Source of the DNA: Siphonodentalium dalli
Lineage: Eukaryota; Mollusca; Scaphopoda; Gadilida; Siphonodentaliidae
Length of the DNA: 64,000 nucleotides
Reading direction: 5' to 3'
Assembly: GCA_032622095.1 (NCBI GenBank)
Contig: CP136065.1
Location: 69,471,675-69,535,674, forward strand
Shown here: positions 24,121-35,912 of the stretch, piece after piece
Numbering within the stretch: the first letter of the stretch is position 1
Layout: each line of letters begins with the position of its first letter
Position numbers and translations under genes: made by a program
The notes under the pieces: generated by a model
What the model was told of the DNA's origin: nothing
Database searches by the model: none
Seen by the model: the letters and a program-made list of their open reading frames with translations, nothing else

Positions 24121-24664
24121 CAGGGTCCGCGCTAGACCGAAATTACTTTTGCCAAATGAAAATATATTTTGCCAAATTATTTTAGCAATTGCCAATTGCT
24201 ATCCCTGATAGTATCATTTTCTGCAACCTTAAGTCTTATGTTTCGACACTCGCGGTTTGAACGACTTTTGATATCTATAGAAAAGCAGTTAGTTAATAAT
24301 TAGTTATACTCGCATATATATTGTGGTTTACCATACAACAATAAGCCAATCACCGAACAATACAATGGTAGAAAGGTTTCTCCATCAGAAGTGCACATCA
24401 CAGGAGGATTAGTAATCCCTCCAACCATCAGAACTAATGCTATATGATTAACTGATCTTGATAGAGGTGTTAACTTTCCCTAAACCTTATAAAACACCAC
24501 TAATATAATTATGTTGTAAGAGTTTCCTGAAATTAATAGTATATATTGATTGACCAATAATTGTTTTAGGAATTAAAAATTGACTTGCCAAATGAAAATA
24601 TTTTTTGCCAAATGTTAATTATTTTTGCCATTGGCAAATTTGACAAGTGGCAGCACGAACCCTG
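24121..24664. mobile_element. hAT-like MITE nested in tandem repeat
   Basis: Ends CAGGGTCCGCGCT and AGCACGAACCCTG are imperfect TIRs of 13 bp. Flanks ACCAGCAG (24113-24120) and CCCAGCAG (24665-24672) differ by one base, consistent with an 8-bp hAT target duplication. TTGCCAAATGAAAATAT occurs near both ends. Confidence 0.75.
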
Positions 24665-24733
24665 CCCAGCAGACAGTCGGAGAGCGGATCTCAAACTAGA
24701 AAGATCAGTTTTTGTTAGCGCTGTCAGGGCCTA

Positions 24734-24905
24734 CAGTAATGCCCTAATTAATCGACTCCCTAACCACAGCAAAATTATGGGTAACTTTTCAGGATTTAGT
24801 CGTAAATATGGCTTGTTGCCATTCATCGGAAAGTTCGGGAGAGCTTTCCGATGAATGGCAACAAGCCATATTTCTGACTAAATCCTGAAAAGTTACCCAT
24901 AATTT
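24734..24905. mobile_element. CAGTAATG-family MITE, right-truncated
   Basis: Starts TA then CAGTAATGCCCTAATTAA and folds around GGAAAGTTCGGGAGAGCTTTCC, but the right end stops inside the arm at AGTTACCCATAATTT. Confidence 0.7.
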
Positions 24906-25099
24906 AACATATTTCCGTGGTAGCGTATAACATCGTAAGAATCGGGTGATATTTCTTGTTGTAATCGAATATCTCGTTTTGAACTATTCTGAACGCATAT
25001 TGATTTCTTCACATCCTTTGAATTTCCAGCTGCGAAGAACTGATATCGTCCGAAGGTAGAAATATAGGTCACCTCAGTGCGACTTTAAAACTCGCCGAA
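24906..25099 (+). promoter_or_regulatory. Immediate upstream region of the GTPase gene
   Basis: Between the truncated MITE and the start codon. TTTGAATTTCCAG ending at 25029 is a plausible splice acceptor for an intron in the 5' leader, which is common for Ras-family genes; no donor can be assigned. No clear TATA box. Confidence 0.3.
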
Positions 25100-25774
25100 A
25101 TGAAGAAACGGACCAATCAGCCAACCGTACGCCTTGCAGTAATGGGCGATTATTGTGTCGGAAAAACCAGTATCGTGTCCAGATTTATGTGCGGAAAAAT
25201 GAATTCTGATCGGAAACATTCCGTCGATGAACTTCACGTAAACAAAACATATGGGAGTAAAGGCGAAGAATTTTCTCTGGAAGTTCTGGATACGGCTGCT
25301 TCTTGTGAATTCCCAGCAATGCTTCAACTCGCCATGCGAACATGTGACGCTTTCATGTTGGTGTATTCGGTCGACAGGCCGGAGACCTTCGATGAGGTAA
25401 GACGGTTGAGAGAACTGATACTGGCAGAGAAGAATAGGGAAGTTCTGATTGCAATCGTTGCAAACAAAATTGATTTGGTTTCAGACATATCAACTGAGTT
25501 GTGTGCACCATCTGAAACCTCTATCATCCAGGAGTTGACGGTGTCTTTGGACTGGGGTCACACGCTTTACAAATGTTCCTGCACAACATCTTTTGATTAC
25601 ATTCCAAAAATATTCGATGAACTTCTGAACAAACACAACGAACTGGTGAAAACGTTGCTCACACAAGATGGACGACAATTCCGCAGTGCCTCACTAACAG
25701 ATACATTCAAAACTGCGGTGAGGAGGGGCTCGACTGCTTTTATGAAAGCTACAAGGCGAACAAGCCTTGTGTAG
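25100..25774 (+). CDS. Ras-dva-like small GTPase
   Basis: A 224-residue single-exon protein with the Ras fold: P-loop GDYCVGKTS near residues 17-25, an effector-side DELHVNKTY, switch II start LDTAAS followed by EFPAM, and NKID for guanine recognition near residues 122-125. The order EELH/DELH, EFPAM and LDW before the last motif is closest, from memory, to the Ras-dva group, membrane-linked Ras relatives implicated in anterior development. Odd points: DTAAS replaces DTAGQ, so the catalytic Gln is missing and intrinsic hydrolysis may be low; the SAK loop reads CTT; and the C-terminus is basic and Ser/Thr-rich (RRTSLV) without a CaaX box, so ordinary prenylation is not expected. The start is the first ATG in frame with an A at -3. 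No stop or frameshift, so it looks functional. It lies between transposon remnants; the LINE fragment follows 138 bp downstream in the same orientation. Confidence 0.88.
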   Translation: MKKRTNQPTVRLAVMGDYCVGKTSIVSRFMCGKMNSDRKHSVDELHVNKTYGSKGEEFSLEVLDTAASCEFPAMLQLAMRTCDAFMLVYSVDRPETFDEVRRLRELILAEKNREVLIAIVANKIDLVSDISTELCAPSETSIIQELTVSLDWGHTLYKCSCTTSFDYIPKIFDELLNKHNELVKTLLTQDGRQFRSASLTDTFKTAVRRGSTAFMKATRRTSLV

Positions 25775-25912
25775 CTCAATACGCTTGATGCAAATCATTA
25801 TACACACAGGAAGATCCCTATATGTGAACGTACATGTACTAAATGTTTACTGGTATCGACATGCGCAAATCCGTATATAATTATATATTGGATTCATTTT
25901 AATTGTATTTTC
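25775..25912 (+). other. Short 3' flank of the GTPase gene
   Basis: No canonical AATAAA before the LINE fragment starts, so the true transcript end may have been displaced or may use a variant signal. Confidence 0.4.
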
Positions 25913-27356
25913 TTGGGTCATGAACATCGTGTCGCCTATGTACCTTTGCGAGCAGATATAAACGGTCAGATTATACGGGTAGTACGAAGCATGTACGACA
26001 ATATAAAATTATATGTGAAAAACAATAATTCGCAATCAGACTTCTTTATTAGCCATATTGGCTTACTTCAAGGTGAACCAATGTCACCTCTTTTATTTTC
26101 TTTGTTTGTGAATGATATACAAAGTTTTCTGAGCGACTGCGCAATCTCAAACTTGAACTATTTTGATGAGAAATATTTTGAACATATTGGCTGTTTTATA
26201 AATAGATTGTGTTTATTATATACAGACGATACCGTGATCCTCTCAGACTCGGAGGACAATATGCATCGTGCACTTTCAACATTCGCAGATTATGCCGAGG
26301 CATGGAATCTCCAAGTATATACAGTGAAAACGAAAATGGTAATTTTTACTAACAAATTGTCAAAGAACTTACCAATATTCATTTATCGGGGCCAAGAAAT
26401 ACAAATTCTAAAAGAATTTAAATACCTCGGTATTAAATTCTTTTACAATAGTAGATTCTGCCAATCGATTAAGCAGACCCAGAATACAGCAACGAGAGCC
26501 ATGTATGTCCTTTTGTATAGAACAAGAAAGCTGCAGTTGCCTCTAGATATTATGTTTAAATTGTTTGATTCTATGATTATGCCGATTATACTGTATGGTG
26601 GTGAAGTTTGGTGTTTCGAGAAAACTCAAATTTTGGAAACCATTCATCTTAAATTCTGCAAAATTATCACAACAATGAAGTCTAGCACACCAAATTACAT
26701 GGTATATGCAGAATTGGGAAGATACCCCGTAATGATCGAAATTAAGTGCAGAGCAACATCATATTGGTCAAAACTAGTATCACACGAAGGATCCGAACTA
26801 GCTAAGAATGTATTCCTTCTACTCAGGTATCTCAGTGATAGTGATGCCATACTACAAAACAAGATTAAATGGATTTCCTTTATTAAAGAAACGCTGCGAG
26901 AAGTAAATATGGAAAGTGCGTGGCAGAATCCGTCACCACTATATAAGCACGACAGACATGAAAGCGAAATTAATAGAACAACACGCAGATTGCCTCTTCG
27001 GCAATCTAAATATGTCTATCTCAAGCCGTGCCATATTTTATCGATACATAAAGGATTCTGTCAGATTGAGCCGATACTTAGTATATATGCCCTCTCATCT
27101 GGCTACTTATTTATTGAAATTTAGAACAGCCAACCACAGACTATCGGTGGAGCAATGCAGATGGAATAATAGTACATGTAAAGACACGAAATGCCCGTTA
27201 TGTGGCGAAAATGTCTGTGATGAATACCACTTTGTTATTTTGTGTACAGAACTTAACGACCTGCGAGAAACCTATATCCCGAAGTATTATAATACTGGGA
27301 AAATCCTAATAGAAATAGAAATAAATTCTACAGATTGCTGTCAATGCTTAATTTAA
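25913..27356 (+). pseudogene. 5'-truncated non-LTR retrotransposon (LINE) reverse transcriptase
   Basis: Two overlapping frames give one LINE polypeptide. The first (to 27124) carries the RT block GLLQGEPMSPLLFSLFVNDI, the catalytic block as YTDD (usual YADD), the LGIKF thumb-side motif, then a downstream domain (PIILYGGEVW, MVYAELGRYP). The second (26916-27356) carries KFRTANHRLSVEQCRW and the distal knuckle CPLCGENVCDEYHFVILC. A frameshift lies at roughly 26920-26970. The endonuclease and the first RT blocks, including the first catalytic Asp, are missing, as expected for 5' truncation during target-primed reverse transcription. I cannot assign the clade with certainty. It is not functional as it stands. 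Confidence 0.88.
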
Positions 27357-28528
27357 GTATATTGAAAAGAGTGAGCATTTTCTTAAAATTAGCGTTTATA
27401 AAGTTACCATGACGCAAGTATTACATTATATTATATATAATGTAAATATTATATGAGTTATACCATTTAAGAACACATATTCTTGAATGTATTAGTATTA
27501 TTTGTATTTATTATTAATATCATATAATATGATGGACTCATTTATTGATGTACATGTATGTTATGTATTGTTTGTATATATGTATATAAGTTGTATAGCA
27601 TGCATGTTGCAACTTAAATGTTGACTTTAAATTTGCTAATAACCATCCACCCAAGTGTAACACTCCTCTTTTAGTGATCCTGCTAAGTGTGCCTCCCCCC
27701 AAATATTTGGGGGACTATAGAAATGAGCAATGTCCACACGTTTGCCTGTTTGTCCACTCTCCGAGTATGCACTTGTGAGGTAAACAAAAGTAGAAAATGG
27801 GAGTACCAGTTGGACGTATCAGGAGAAGTGATGTGCACATGACAAGTGACCATGTTGACCATGTCAGTCAACCCACAATTTAAGTAAATGGAAGACAATT
27901 CCTGGCGGTTATCAAATGGACGGTATCATCCAATCAAATTCATTGCATTTCCTGAACCCCATGGGTATGTTTGTAACATATCTATGTCATGCGATACTCA
28001 TTAAGCCAATCATTGAATGTATACACATGTCATGTACTATAGTTGGCAACGGGGTCGTCCTGTTCACCCGGCGCCTATTGTTTCGGGTAGGTGTTGGGGC
28101 AGGTGTGATAATCCTCAACATCACAGAGCTGCCGACTATAGTTTTTATCATAATTGCTACTGGGAATTGGTGGCGATGGCTAATTTCGACGGCGATGAGC
28201 GGCCGGACGAAGAGGATAATTGGGGTTTTTGGATTTGTTAATTGACTCGGGTGGAAATGGAACGAAGAAATGCACATGTGATATATTTCAACAAATTTAT
28301 TAAATACTCAAGATATATATATTACAAATACTATCAATATAACATAACATGAATTATAGCACATTAATTATGGATACTGTATGTGAAAATTCCACTTGGG
28401 CTGATGGTGATGTCGAGTTCTGCTGCATTTTCTTTCACCAGATACGTGTGTTGGGTCTTGTTGGGAAGTAAGCCATACCCAAAAGGTGTCAGACCGGTTT
28501 TCCGAAGACCTATTACTACGAAGGCCCA
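27357..28528. other. LINE 3' region then unassigned sequence
   Basis: 27357-27660 is very AT-rich and is probably the LINE 3' untranslated region. From 27900 to 28277 three overlapping frames on both strands are open (up to 109 codons), one ending MANFDGDERPDEEDNWG; no family is recognised and they exclude each other. Confidence 0.35.
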
Positions 28529-28592
28529 CAACTCCGAAGACCCGATTCTCCGACGGCCCACAACTCCGAAGACCCGATTCTCCGACGGCCCA
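28529..28592 (+). repeat. 32-bp minisatellite, two copies
   Basis: CAACTCCGAAGACCCGATTC-containing units begin at 28529 and 28561; a degenerate half unit precedes them. Confidence 0.75.
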
Positions 28593-28659
28593 CCAGTTCA
28601 GATGTTTGTGTGACCACCGTTTTGACTTAGATGCTTATGTCCCAACATCACTTTGCTAA

Positions 28660-28945
28660 AACTGATGCTTTATTTATTTATGCTTATTAGACTGATACCA
28701 TGTTTCAACAAAGACATGAATATTTATTTATTTATTGACTTTCAATAACTTGCACTACACTAAATTTGGTCTGCGCCCACTATTTCCGGGACATGGGCTC
28801 GTCAGCCCGCAAGGGATTGCCAGATGTCTGCACCTGCGGGGGTATAATATGCTTATATATGTACCATGTTATTTGTAAATAGTGTACAAATGTTATCTCG
28901 ATACCTATGTATTATAAGTCATGAGAATAAAGAATTGAATTGAAT
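28660..28945 (+). pseudogene. Possible retroposon 3' end with GAATT tail
   Basis: A mixed-composition block (28770-28850) leads to GAATAAAGAATTGAATTGAA, resembling LINE 3' ends that finish in short tandem repeats. A similar AATAAACATATTGAAAATTG tail is seen at about 29775. No protein remains. Confidence 0.35.
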
Positions 28946-30185
28946 TGAGTCGTCCGTTCTAAACGTTTGTTAATCGGTGATAACTTGAATATTATTTGAC
29001 ATAGTTTCAATCTTTTATCCGCTATTTTGCTGAATTGCCATGATGCTGATGTGGCAAAATGATGCTGTTATGAACATATACCGTTATAATTTTTTTAAGT
29101 TGTCGTTTTCGCGGCCGCTGGTTAATCTGAACGACCGATGAGAGCCAATTAAGTGTATAAAACATTTATTGTAAAATATTTTAACACTGGCCTCGTTAGT
29201 TCATGTAAACCGACCACAATCAAGATAGCTGTTTTTGTCGTATAGCAACTTTAGAAATTATAACGGTACTTTTTATTGACAACATCATTTCGCCCCACCA
29301 GAATCATAGCAATTCAGTAGGGTCCATTGGTCAACATCATAGCAAATTAGCAGGACCACTTAACCAGTAGTGCGTAACTAGTATTTCATACAACGCTCAC
29401 ATCGCAGCGTCCCCATCAACATCATCATCATCTTCTTCTTCTTCTTCTTCCTCATTTTCAACATTATCAGCAGTATTTGTTGCCCATATGCATTAATAAA
29501 GTGAATCAATATGTTTTATTGAAAATTATCAATAAAAACTCTGCCGTGATGGAATGACTTTTTTTCTTCTCGAAATATTTGTATTAATTACTTGTAAGTC
29601 GAAGTTATACACTAATACTTGAAGGGAAGAGAATCCACTTTGTTTGTGAAGTCGTAACAATTGCTATCCAGATGAATATGTATATGCATGTGTTTATGTA
29701 TGTATTATTTATTTCCATGTATACCCCAGCTGTTATAGTATGTATTACTCTCAAAATACACAGTTTGATGAGAAATAAACATATTGAAAATTGAAATTGA
29801 ATCAAATCATGAATGTCTTTATACATTACAAAAGGTCAGAGCAATTAAAAAATATTCATGAAAGCATAGATTTTCAACTTCCACATTGCATTTGCAATTA
29901 CGTTTGTTTGCTGATAAAATGTCTTTCAGTTTAAATGTTCATTGGTCCGAGCTAACTATTTTCTGGGTAGGAAACGTAAATGTGTTGCGGTGTCAAATCG
30001 AACATGGTATCTTTAACGGTTACACACATGTTGGACTCATTTTGGTGACATCAATCACAAGACTTCGGTGAATCGATAAGTTATGAATAAGGCATACTGC
30101 TTCTATAATACTTGAGATCGATTTATTTTCCCTCTTGCGTGCTCACTAGCGTAACTATAGTCAAAGTTTACGTCGATACTGGTTT
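28946..30185. other. Non-coding; CTT microsatellite at about 29416-29452
   Basis: The (ATC)n(CTT)n tract would read as an acidic Glu/Asp run on the minus strand followed by a stop, but the frame is only 28 codons long. Nothing else is supported. Confidence 0.45.
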
Positions 30186-30856
30186 ACGTCGAAGTACTCT
30201 TCTATAGCGGACTTTACGCCCAGATACAGTGGCGGGATTTTTCGTAAATTTTAGTCGACTTTATCATACAAACCAATACAAATTAGTGCTATATTTATCG
30301 AAAAGAGTGTTATCTTAAGGTCATAATGACGTATTGTAATCCACATTAAGCACATAATATGCCGTATAATTAGGAGTAACTACAAATTATTTACGTTTAT
30401 CAGACGACGGTCACTTCTCTGGGTCATATGAGTTAGTATTATTTTGAAATTATGTAAACATTGTGATAAAATATATTATTCACATTAAATTACCGCTTTC
30501 AAATGACAAATTGTGTGGCGTTCAGACAAATATCATGTATTCTACATGTATACCTGCGCAGAAGATTTCGAATAAATTCGTCGATATAGCGTTGAAAATA
30601 CGTGTTTTGTTTCACATATTTTTCGATAAATTTTTAGATCGTTTCGGTTTTGCCAGTTCGAATTTTATTGGCGGTCGCATTAAATTGCACATGTAAACTG
30701 GGCCATAATTACAAAATCAACATATTTTTTATAAATCCCGATTTTAAGACAACAAAAAGCTAATTTGTGAATAAAATACAAATAAAACCGAAGATGTGGT
30801 ATATTATTTGGTTTATATCTATCATAATTCGCGGTAAATATCTTAGATGATCTGCA

Positions 30857-31131
30857 GTTTTCCTTGATGGAGAGTGCTAACAAGATATAGTGCTGTTGCT
30901 ACGCTCCGAACGTTTTCCTTGATGGAGAGTGCTAACAAGATATAGTGATGTTGCTACGCTCCGAACGTTTTCCTTGATGGAGGGTGCTAACAAGATATAG
31001 TGATGTTGCTACGCTCCGAACGTTTTCCTTGATGGAGTGTGCTAACAAGATATAGTGATGTTGCTACACTTCGAACGTTTTCCTTGATAGAGAGTGCTAA
31101 CAAGATATAGTGCTGTTGCTACGCTCCGAAC
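30857..31131 (+). repeat. 55-bp minisatellite, five units
   Basis: Units start GTTTTCCTTGATGGAGAGTG at 30857, 30912, 30967, 31022 and 31077; a partial sixth start (GTTTTCGCG) closes the array. Units differ at a few positions. Confidence 0.9.
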
Positions 31132-31636
31132 GTTTTCGCGCGGATAGCCCCCAAAACTCTCCCACGAATGTCAAAATAAATTATAAATAAAATTTATTTT
31201 ATTGATAGAATCTTTTCCGGACAGGACTCCTCTGTGCATACCTATTATTTTCAACCCATAGTGGACTTATATCAGTTATATCGTTCGATGGGGCGGGCCA
31301 CAATGAAATATGGATGTCGTGAGTTGGTTTATTCATGTTAATATCCAGCATTTTCGCGTTAAAATAAGTACAATATGGGCTTATTTTATATTGAAATAGT
31401 CTCATATAGGGTTGCTTTGGTAATAAGCGTTTTAGGCCCATATAAACGTATTAGCATTTTGAGTTTTCATATAATGCCAATATGAGCTTATTTAGTGCAA
31501 TCATAAAATAGGTCCGTATTGCGCTTATTTTCGCTAGAAGAGGCTGATTATTTCATACCCTATAATCCAGGGGGTGGTGAAAACAAGTTCCGGACACGTC
31601 AGCTGGACACGTAGCCGTTTTTTTTATTTTGACATA

Positions 31637-31892
31637 CAGTAATGCTCTAATTAATCGACTTCTTAACCATTGCAGAATTATGGGTAACCTTTCAGGATTT
31701 AGTCGGAAATATGGCTTGTTGCCATTCATCGGAAAGCTCTCTGTGAGAGCTTTCCGATGAATGGCAACAAGCCATATTTCCGACTGGGAGAGCTTTCCGA
31801 CTAATGGCAACAAGCCATATTTCCGACTAAATCCTGAAAAGTTACCCATAATTCTGATGTGGTTAAGAAGTCGATTAATTAGATCATTACTG
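31637..31892. mobile_element. CAGTAATG-family MITE, long form
   Basis: CAGTAATGCTCTAATTAATC and its complement bound 256 bp; TA flanks both sides (31635-31636, 31893-31894). The middle holds two nested inverted copies of ATGGCAACAAGCCATATTTC. Confidence 0.85.
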
Positions 31893-32232
31893 TATCTTGT
31901 CACCCACAACTGATGGGAAAATCCATTCAGTAAAGCAAGGGTTTATCTACATGAAGCAAGAGGGACAGAATGTTGGGTGGAGTTTTTAGGAGCCATGGTC
32001 AGATTTTACCCTTCAAACTACAATTGGTGCGTTTTTTTTTAAAACCAGAAACTAATTAGATCGAGCCATTGAGCCCATTCAGATGAGGTTCAGATGGTCA
32101 GATATCGACTTTCGAAAATGTTAACCCTTCCAAGACTGGAGCTTCCTGGAATTTAGCGAAATCCGTGTGCCAATGCTTTCTCTTATATATGCGAATCCCC
32201 ATAAGAAGCCTCGCATAGATAAAAGAATGCAT

Positions 32233-32381
32233 CCAGCTTGTTCAAATATAAACTACTGGATAACATGCCAGTGCAATTCCAAGTAAGTAAATTTAGCATC
32301 ATATGCATGTATAGTGTTGTCAAAAAGACATAAATAAGACCAACAGTGCGTGCACACTACAATCACCCGTTTGGAAGCCCC

Positions 32382-32412
<31 letters not shown>

Positions 32413-32867
32413 TTGGAAAGTGTGGAGGGCGCTGGCACAGGTCGGTTATCCGATTTCTTATGTAATTATTTCTATGGAACTAGCTAAATTTTGTTAGGTT
32501 GTGTCGGAAATTGACATAAAATATTGTGTTGAGCACAAACAAAGGATAATGATGTTGAAATTGCTAAAAAGCTAATTGAACAACTTTATTTGAATATTGA
32601 ATCATTTTAAACTCTAAACTCTTACTCATTGCCATCAACAGTATTTTCAGGATAACCCTGTCTTATTTAATCCTATTTAGTGACTTCATACTTAATGATT
32701 ATTAGGAATTTCCATGATACAAGATATATACACCATTAAATTGTCATGTGTCCTTGTTTGTCAACTTTTTGTATTTTTCTGTTTGGACCCAATAAAATAG
32801 GCTGTGCCTGAGTTTTGGGTCCAATTTCATTCATGAGTTAATGAATAAAAATGTATTTATAAAAAAA
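32233..32867. other. Spacer between the duplicated segments
   Basis: A CA/TA microsatellite lies at about 32383-32412. The end resembles a retroposon tail: TTGGACCCAATAAAATAGG, an inverted TTTTGGGTCCAA, then AATAAAAATGTATTTAT and an A-run directly abutting copy 2. Confidence 0.5.
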
Positions 32868-33538
32868 ACGTCGAATTACTCTTCTATAGCGGACTTTACG
32901 CCCAGATACAGTGGCGGGATTTTTCGTAAATTTTAGTCGACTTTATCATACAAACCAATACAAATTAATGCTATATTTATCAAAAAGAGTGATATCTTAA
33001 GGTCATAATGACGTATTGTAATCCACATTAAGCACAGAATATGCCGTATAATTAGGAGTAACTACAAATTATTTACGTTTATCAGACGACGGTCACTTCT
33101 CTGGGTCAAATGAGTTAGTATTATTTTGAAATTATGTAAACATTGTGATAAAATATATTATTCACATTAAATTACCGCTTTCAATTGACAAATTGTGTGG
33201 CGTTCAGACAAATATCATGTATTTTACATGTATACCTGCGCAGAAGATTTCCGAATAAATTCGTCGATATAGCGTTGAAAATACGTGTTTTGTTTCACAT
33301 ATTTTTCGATAAATTTTTAGATCGTTTCGGTTTTGCCTGTTCGAATTTTATTGGCGGTCGCATTAAATTGCACATGTAGACTGGGCCATAATTACAAAAT
33401 CAACATATTTTTTATAAATCCCGATTTTAAGACAACAAAAGCTAATTTGTGAATAAAATACAAATAAAACCGAAGATGTGGTATATTATTTGGTTTATAT
33501 CTATCATAATTCGCGGTAAATATCTTAGATGATCTGCA

Positions 33539-33874
33539 GTTTTCCTTGATGGAGAGTGCTAACAAGATATAGTGCTGTTGCTACGCTCCGAACGTTTTCC
33601 TTGATGGAGGGTGCTAACAAGATATAGTGATGTTGCTACGCTCCGAACGTTTTCCTTGATGGAGAGTGCTAACAAGATATAGTGATGTTGCTACGCTCCG
33701 AACGTTTTCCTTGATGGAGAGTGCTAACAAGATATAGTGCTGTTGCTACGCTCCGACCGTTTTCCTTGATCGAGAGTGCTAACAAGATATAGTGCTGTTG
33801 CTACGCTCCGAACGTTTTCCTTGATGGAGAGTGCTAACAAGATATACATGTAGTGCTGTTGCTACGCTCCGAAC
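33539..33874 (+). repeat. 55-bp minisatellite, six units
   Basis: Same unit as at 30857; 336 bp equals six units plus the 6-bp CATGTA insertion in the last. Confidence 0.9.
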
Positions 33875-34380
33875 GTTTTCGCGCGGATAGCCCCCAAAAC
33901 TGTCCCACGAATGTCAAAATAAATTCTAAATAAAATTTATATTATTGATAGAATCTTTTCCGGACAGGTCTCCTCTGTGCATACCTATTATTTTCAACCC
34001 ATAGTGGACTTAAACCAGTTATATCGTTCGATGGGGCGGGCCAACAATGAAATATGGATGTCGTGAGTTGGTTTATTCATGTTAATATCCAGCATTTTCG
34101 CGTTAAAATAAGTACAATATGGGCTTATTTTATATTGAAATAGTCTCATATAGGGTTGCTTTGGTAATCAGCGTTTTATGCCCATATAAACGTATTAGCA
34201 TTTTGAGTTTTCATATAATGCCAATATGAGCTTATTTAGTGCAATCATAAAATAGGTCCGTATTGCGCTTATTTTCGCTAGAAGAGGCTGATTATTTCAT
34301 ACCCTATAATCCAGGGGGTGGTGAAAAAAAGTTCCGGACACGTCAGCTGGACACGTAGCCGTTTTTTTTATTTTGACATA

Positions 34381-34635
34381 CAGTAATGCTCTAATTAATC
34401 GACTTCTTAACCATAGCATAATTATGGGTAACCTTCAGGATTTAGTCGGAAATATGGCTTGTTGCCATTCATCGGAAAGCTCTCGGGGAGAGCTTTTCGA
34501 TGAATGGCAACAAGCCATATTTCCGACTGGGAGAGCTTTCCGACTAATGGCAACAAGCCATATTTCCGACTAAATCCTGAAAAGTTACCCATAATTCTGA
34601 TGTGGTTAAGAAGTCGATTAATTAGATCATTACTG
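34381..34635. mobile_element. CAGTAATG-family MITE in copy 2
   Basis: Orthologous in position to 31637-31892, with TA on both sides, so it was present before the duplication. Confidence 0.85.
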
Positions 34636-34975
34636 TATCTTGTCACCAACAACTGATGGGAAAATCCATTCAGTAAAGCAAGGGTTTATCTACATGAAGC
34701 AAGAGGGACAGAATGTTGGGTGGAGTTTTAAGGAGCCATGGTCAGATTTTACCCTTCAAACTACAATTGGTGCGTTTTTTTTTTAAACCAGAAACTAATT
34801 AGATCGAGCCATTGAGCCCATTCAGATGAGGTTCAGATGGTCAGATATCGACTTTCGAAAATGTTAACCCTTCCAAGACTGGAGCTTCCTGGAATTTAGC
34901 GAAATCCGTGTGCCAATGCTTTCTCTTATATATGCGAATCCCCATAAGAAGACTCGCATAGATAAAAGAATGCAT

Positions 34976-35912
34976 TGCCCTAACAATAGTTACATTGATC
35001 GTGTAAGCCAGTGCATGTTCATACACACGATATAAATGCAGTCCCTGGCATGAAAGGGTTAAAAAAATTAGTTGTCAGGCCAGCAAAAATTCCAATGATC
35101 GTTTCTAATAAAGAGCGTCCAACTTTCGTTTGACAAAAAGAAGCAAATAATAAAGAGCGTTTCCAATTATGATAAATTCATCGTTTGCACGCGTTTTCAA
35201 CGTACAGCCGATAAATGCTTTTGCACTTTTTCGAGATACATGTGCTATACAATTGATGCTAATTACAAAGTATTTTTTCTTTGTTTTGCCCTGGTAATCC
35301 GAACATTACCTTAATAAACAGAGCAACGTTTATCTAATTAGGTGTAAAATCGTGGCTCTTGCCAATCAAGGGTCGATATTCTTGTCCATTTTATAATGGA
35401 ATAGGAAGAACACATGACAGCATATAACACATCAATATAATTTAATCCAACAACCAACATGTAACGTGTAATACGATGAAATGAACAGAAGTTAATGATC
35501 GGTGATGAATATTTTATAGTTTCGCATGTACACCACATCGCGACATGGATCATTTGAACCTCCAAATTCGGATAAGAACAAAGAGCAAAATCCAAGATGA
35601 CTGTATATAGGTGGCAATGCTAGATGTCATCCCAATGGAGCTTTCCATAGAGGCCACGCCCACAGCGTAGTCCCGCCCAATGGCAACTTATTAGAATATA
35701 TTCGACCAAACAGATGCCGAGCCGGCCGCTGGCTGCGGAGATTTTTTTCGACGCCATCTTTCTTCACCCTAATTTTGATATGCATACATTCAGTGTTAAA
35801 TGGCTATATTCAAACATTTTTTTTGTTGTCAAATCATAATATACTGAGATTTATATTTGCGGCATGATGTTATAAATTTATCCGTGATTATAACAATGTT
35901 TTTCGTTAGCAT
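34976..35912. other. Non-coding; two AATAAAGAGCG motifs
   Basis: AATAAAGAGCG occurs at 35107-35117 and 35149-35159, 42 bp apart, in the same orientation. No gene supported; an 85-codon minus frame at 35338-35595 has no domain. Confidence 0.5.

Larger units (their letters stand above)
30186..32232 (+). repeat. Duplicated ~2-kb segment, copy 1
   Basis: Aligns over its full length with 32868-34975 at very high identity, starting ACGTCGAA(G/T)TACTCTTC and ending AAAAGAATGCAT. It includes a 55-bp minisatellite and a CAGTAATG MITE. No target duplication or TIR was found at its ends, so segmental duplication and an unknown transposon remain open. No coding gene recognised. Confidence 0.85.
32868..34975 (+). 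repeat. Duplicated ~2-kb segment, copy 2
   Basis: Direct-orientation copy of 30186-32232. Main differences are one extra minisatellite unit, a 6-bp insertion (CATGTA) in the last unit and scattered single-base changes. Confidence 0.85.

Noticed and set aside
27916-28277. Three overlapping frames of 74-109 codons on both strands
   Set aside because: They exclude each other and none shows a known domain, start context or splice pattern; kept only as a note.
30857-33874. CRISPR-like look of the 55-bp repeats
   Set aside because: Units are directly adjacent without unique spacers and the DNA is eukaryotic; they are minisatellites.
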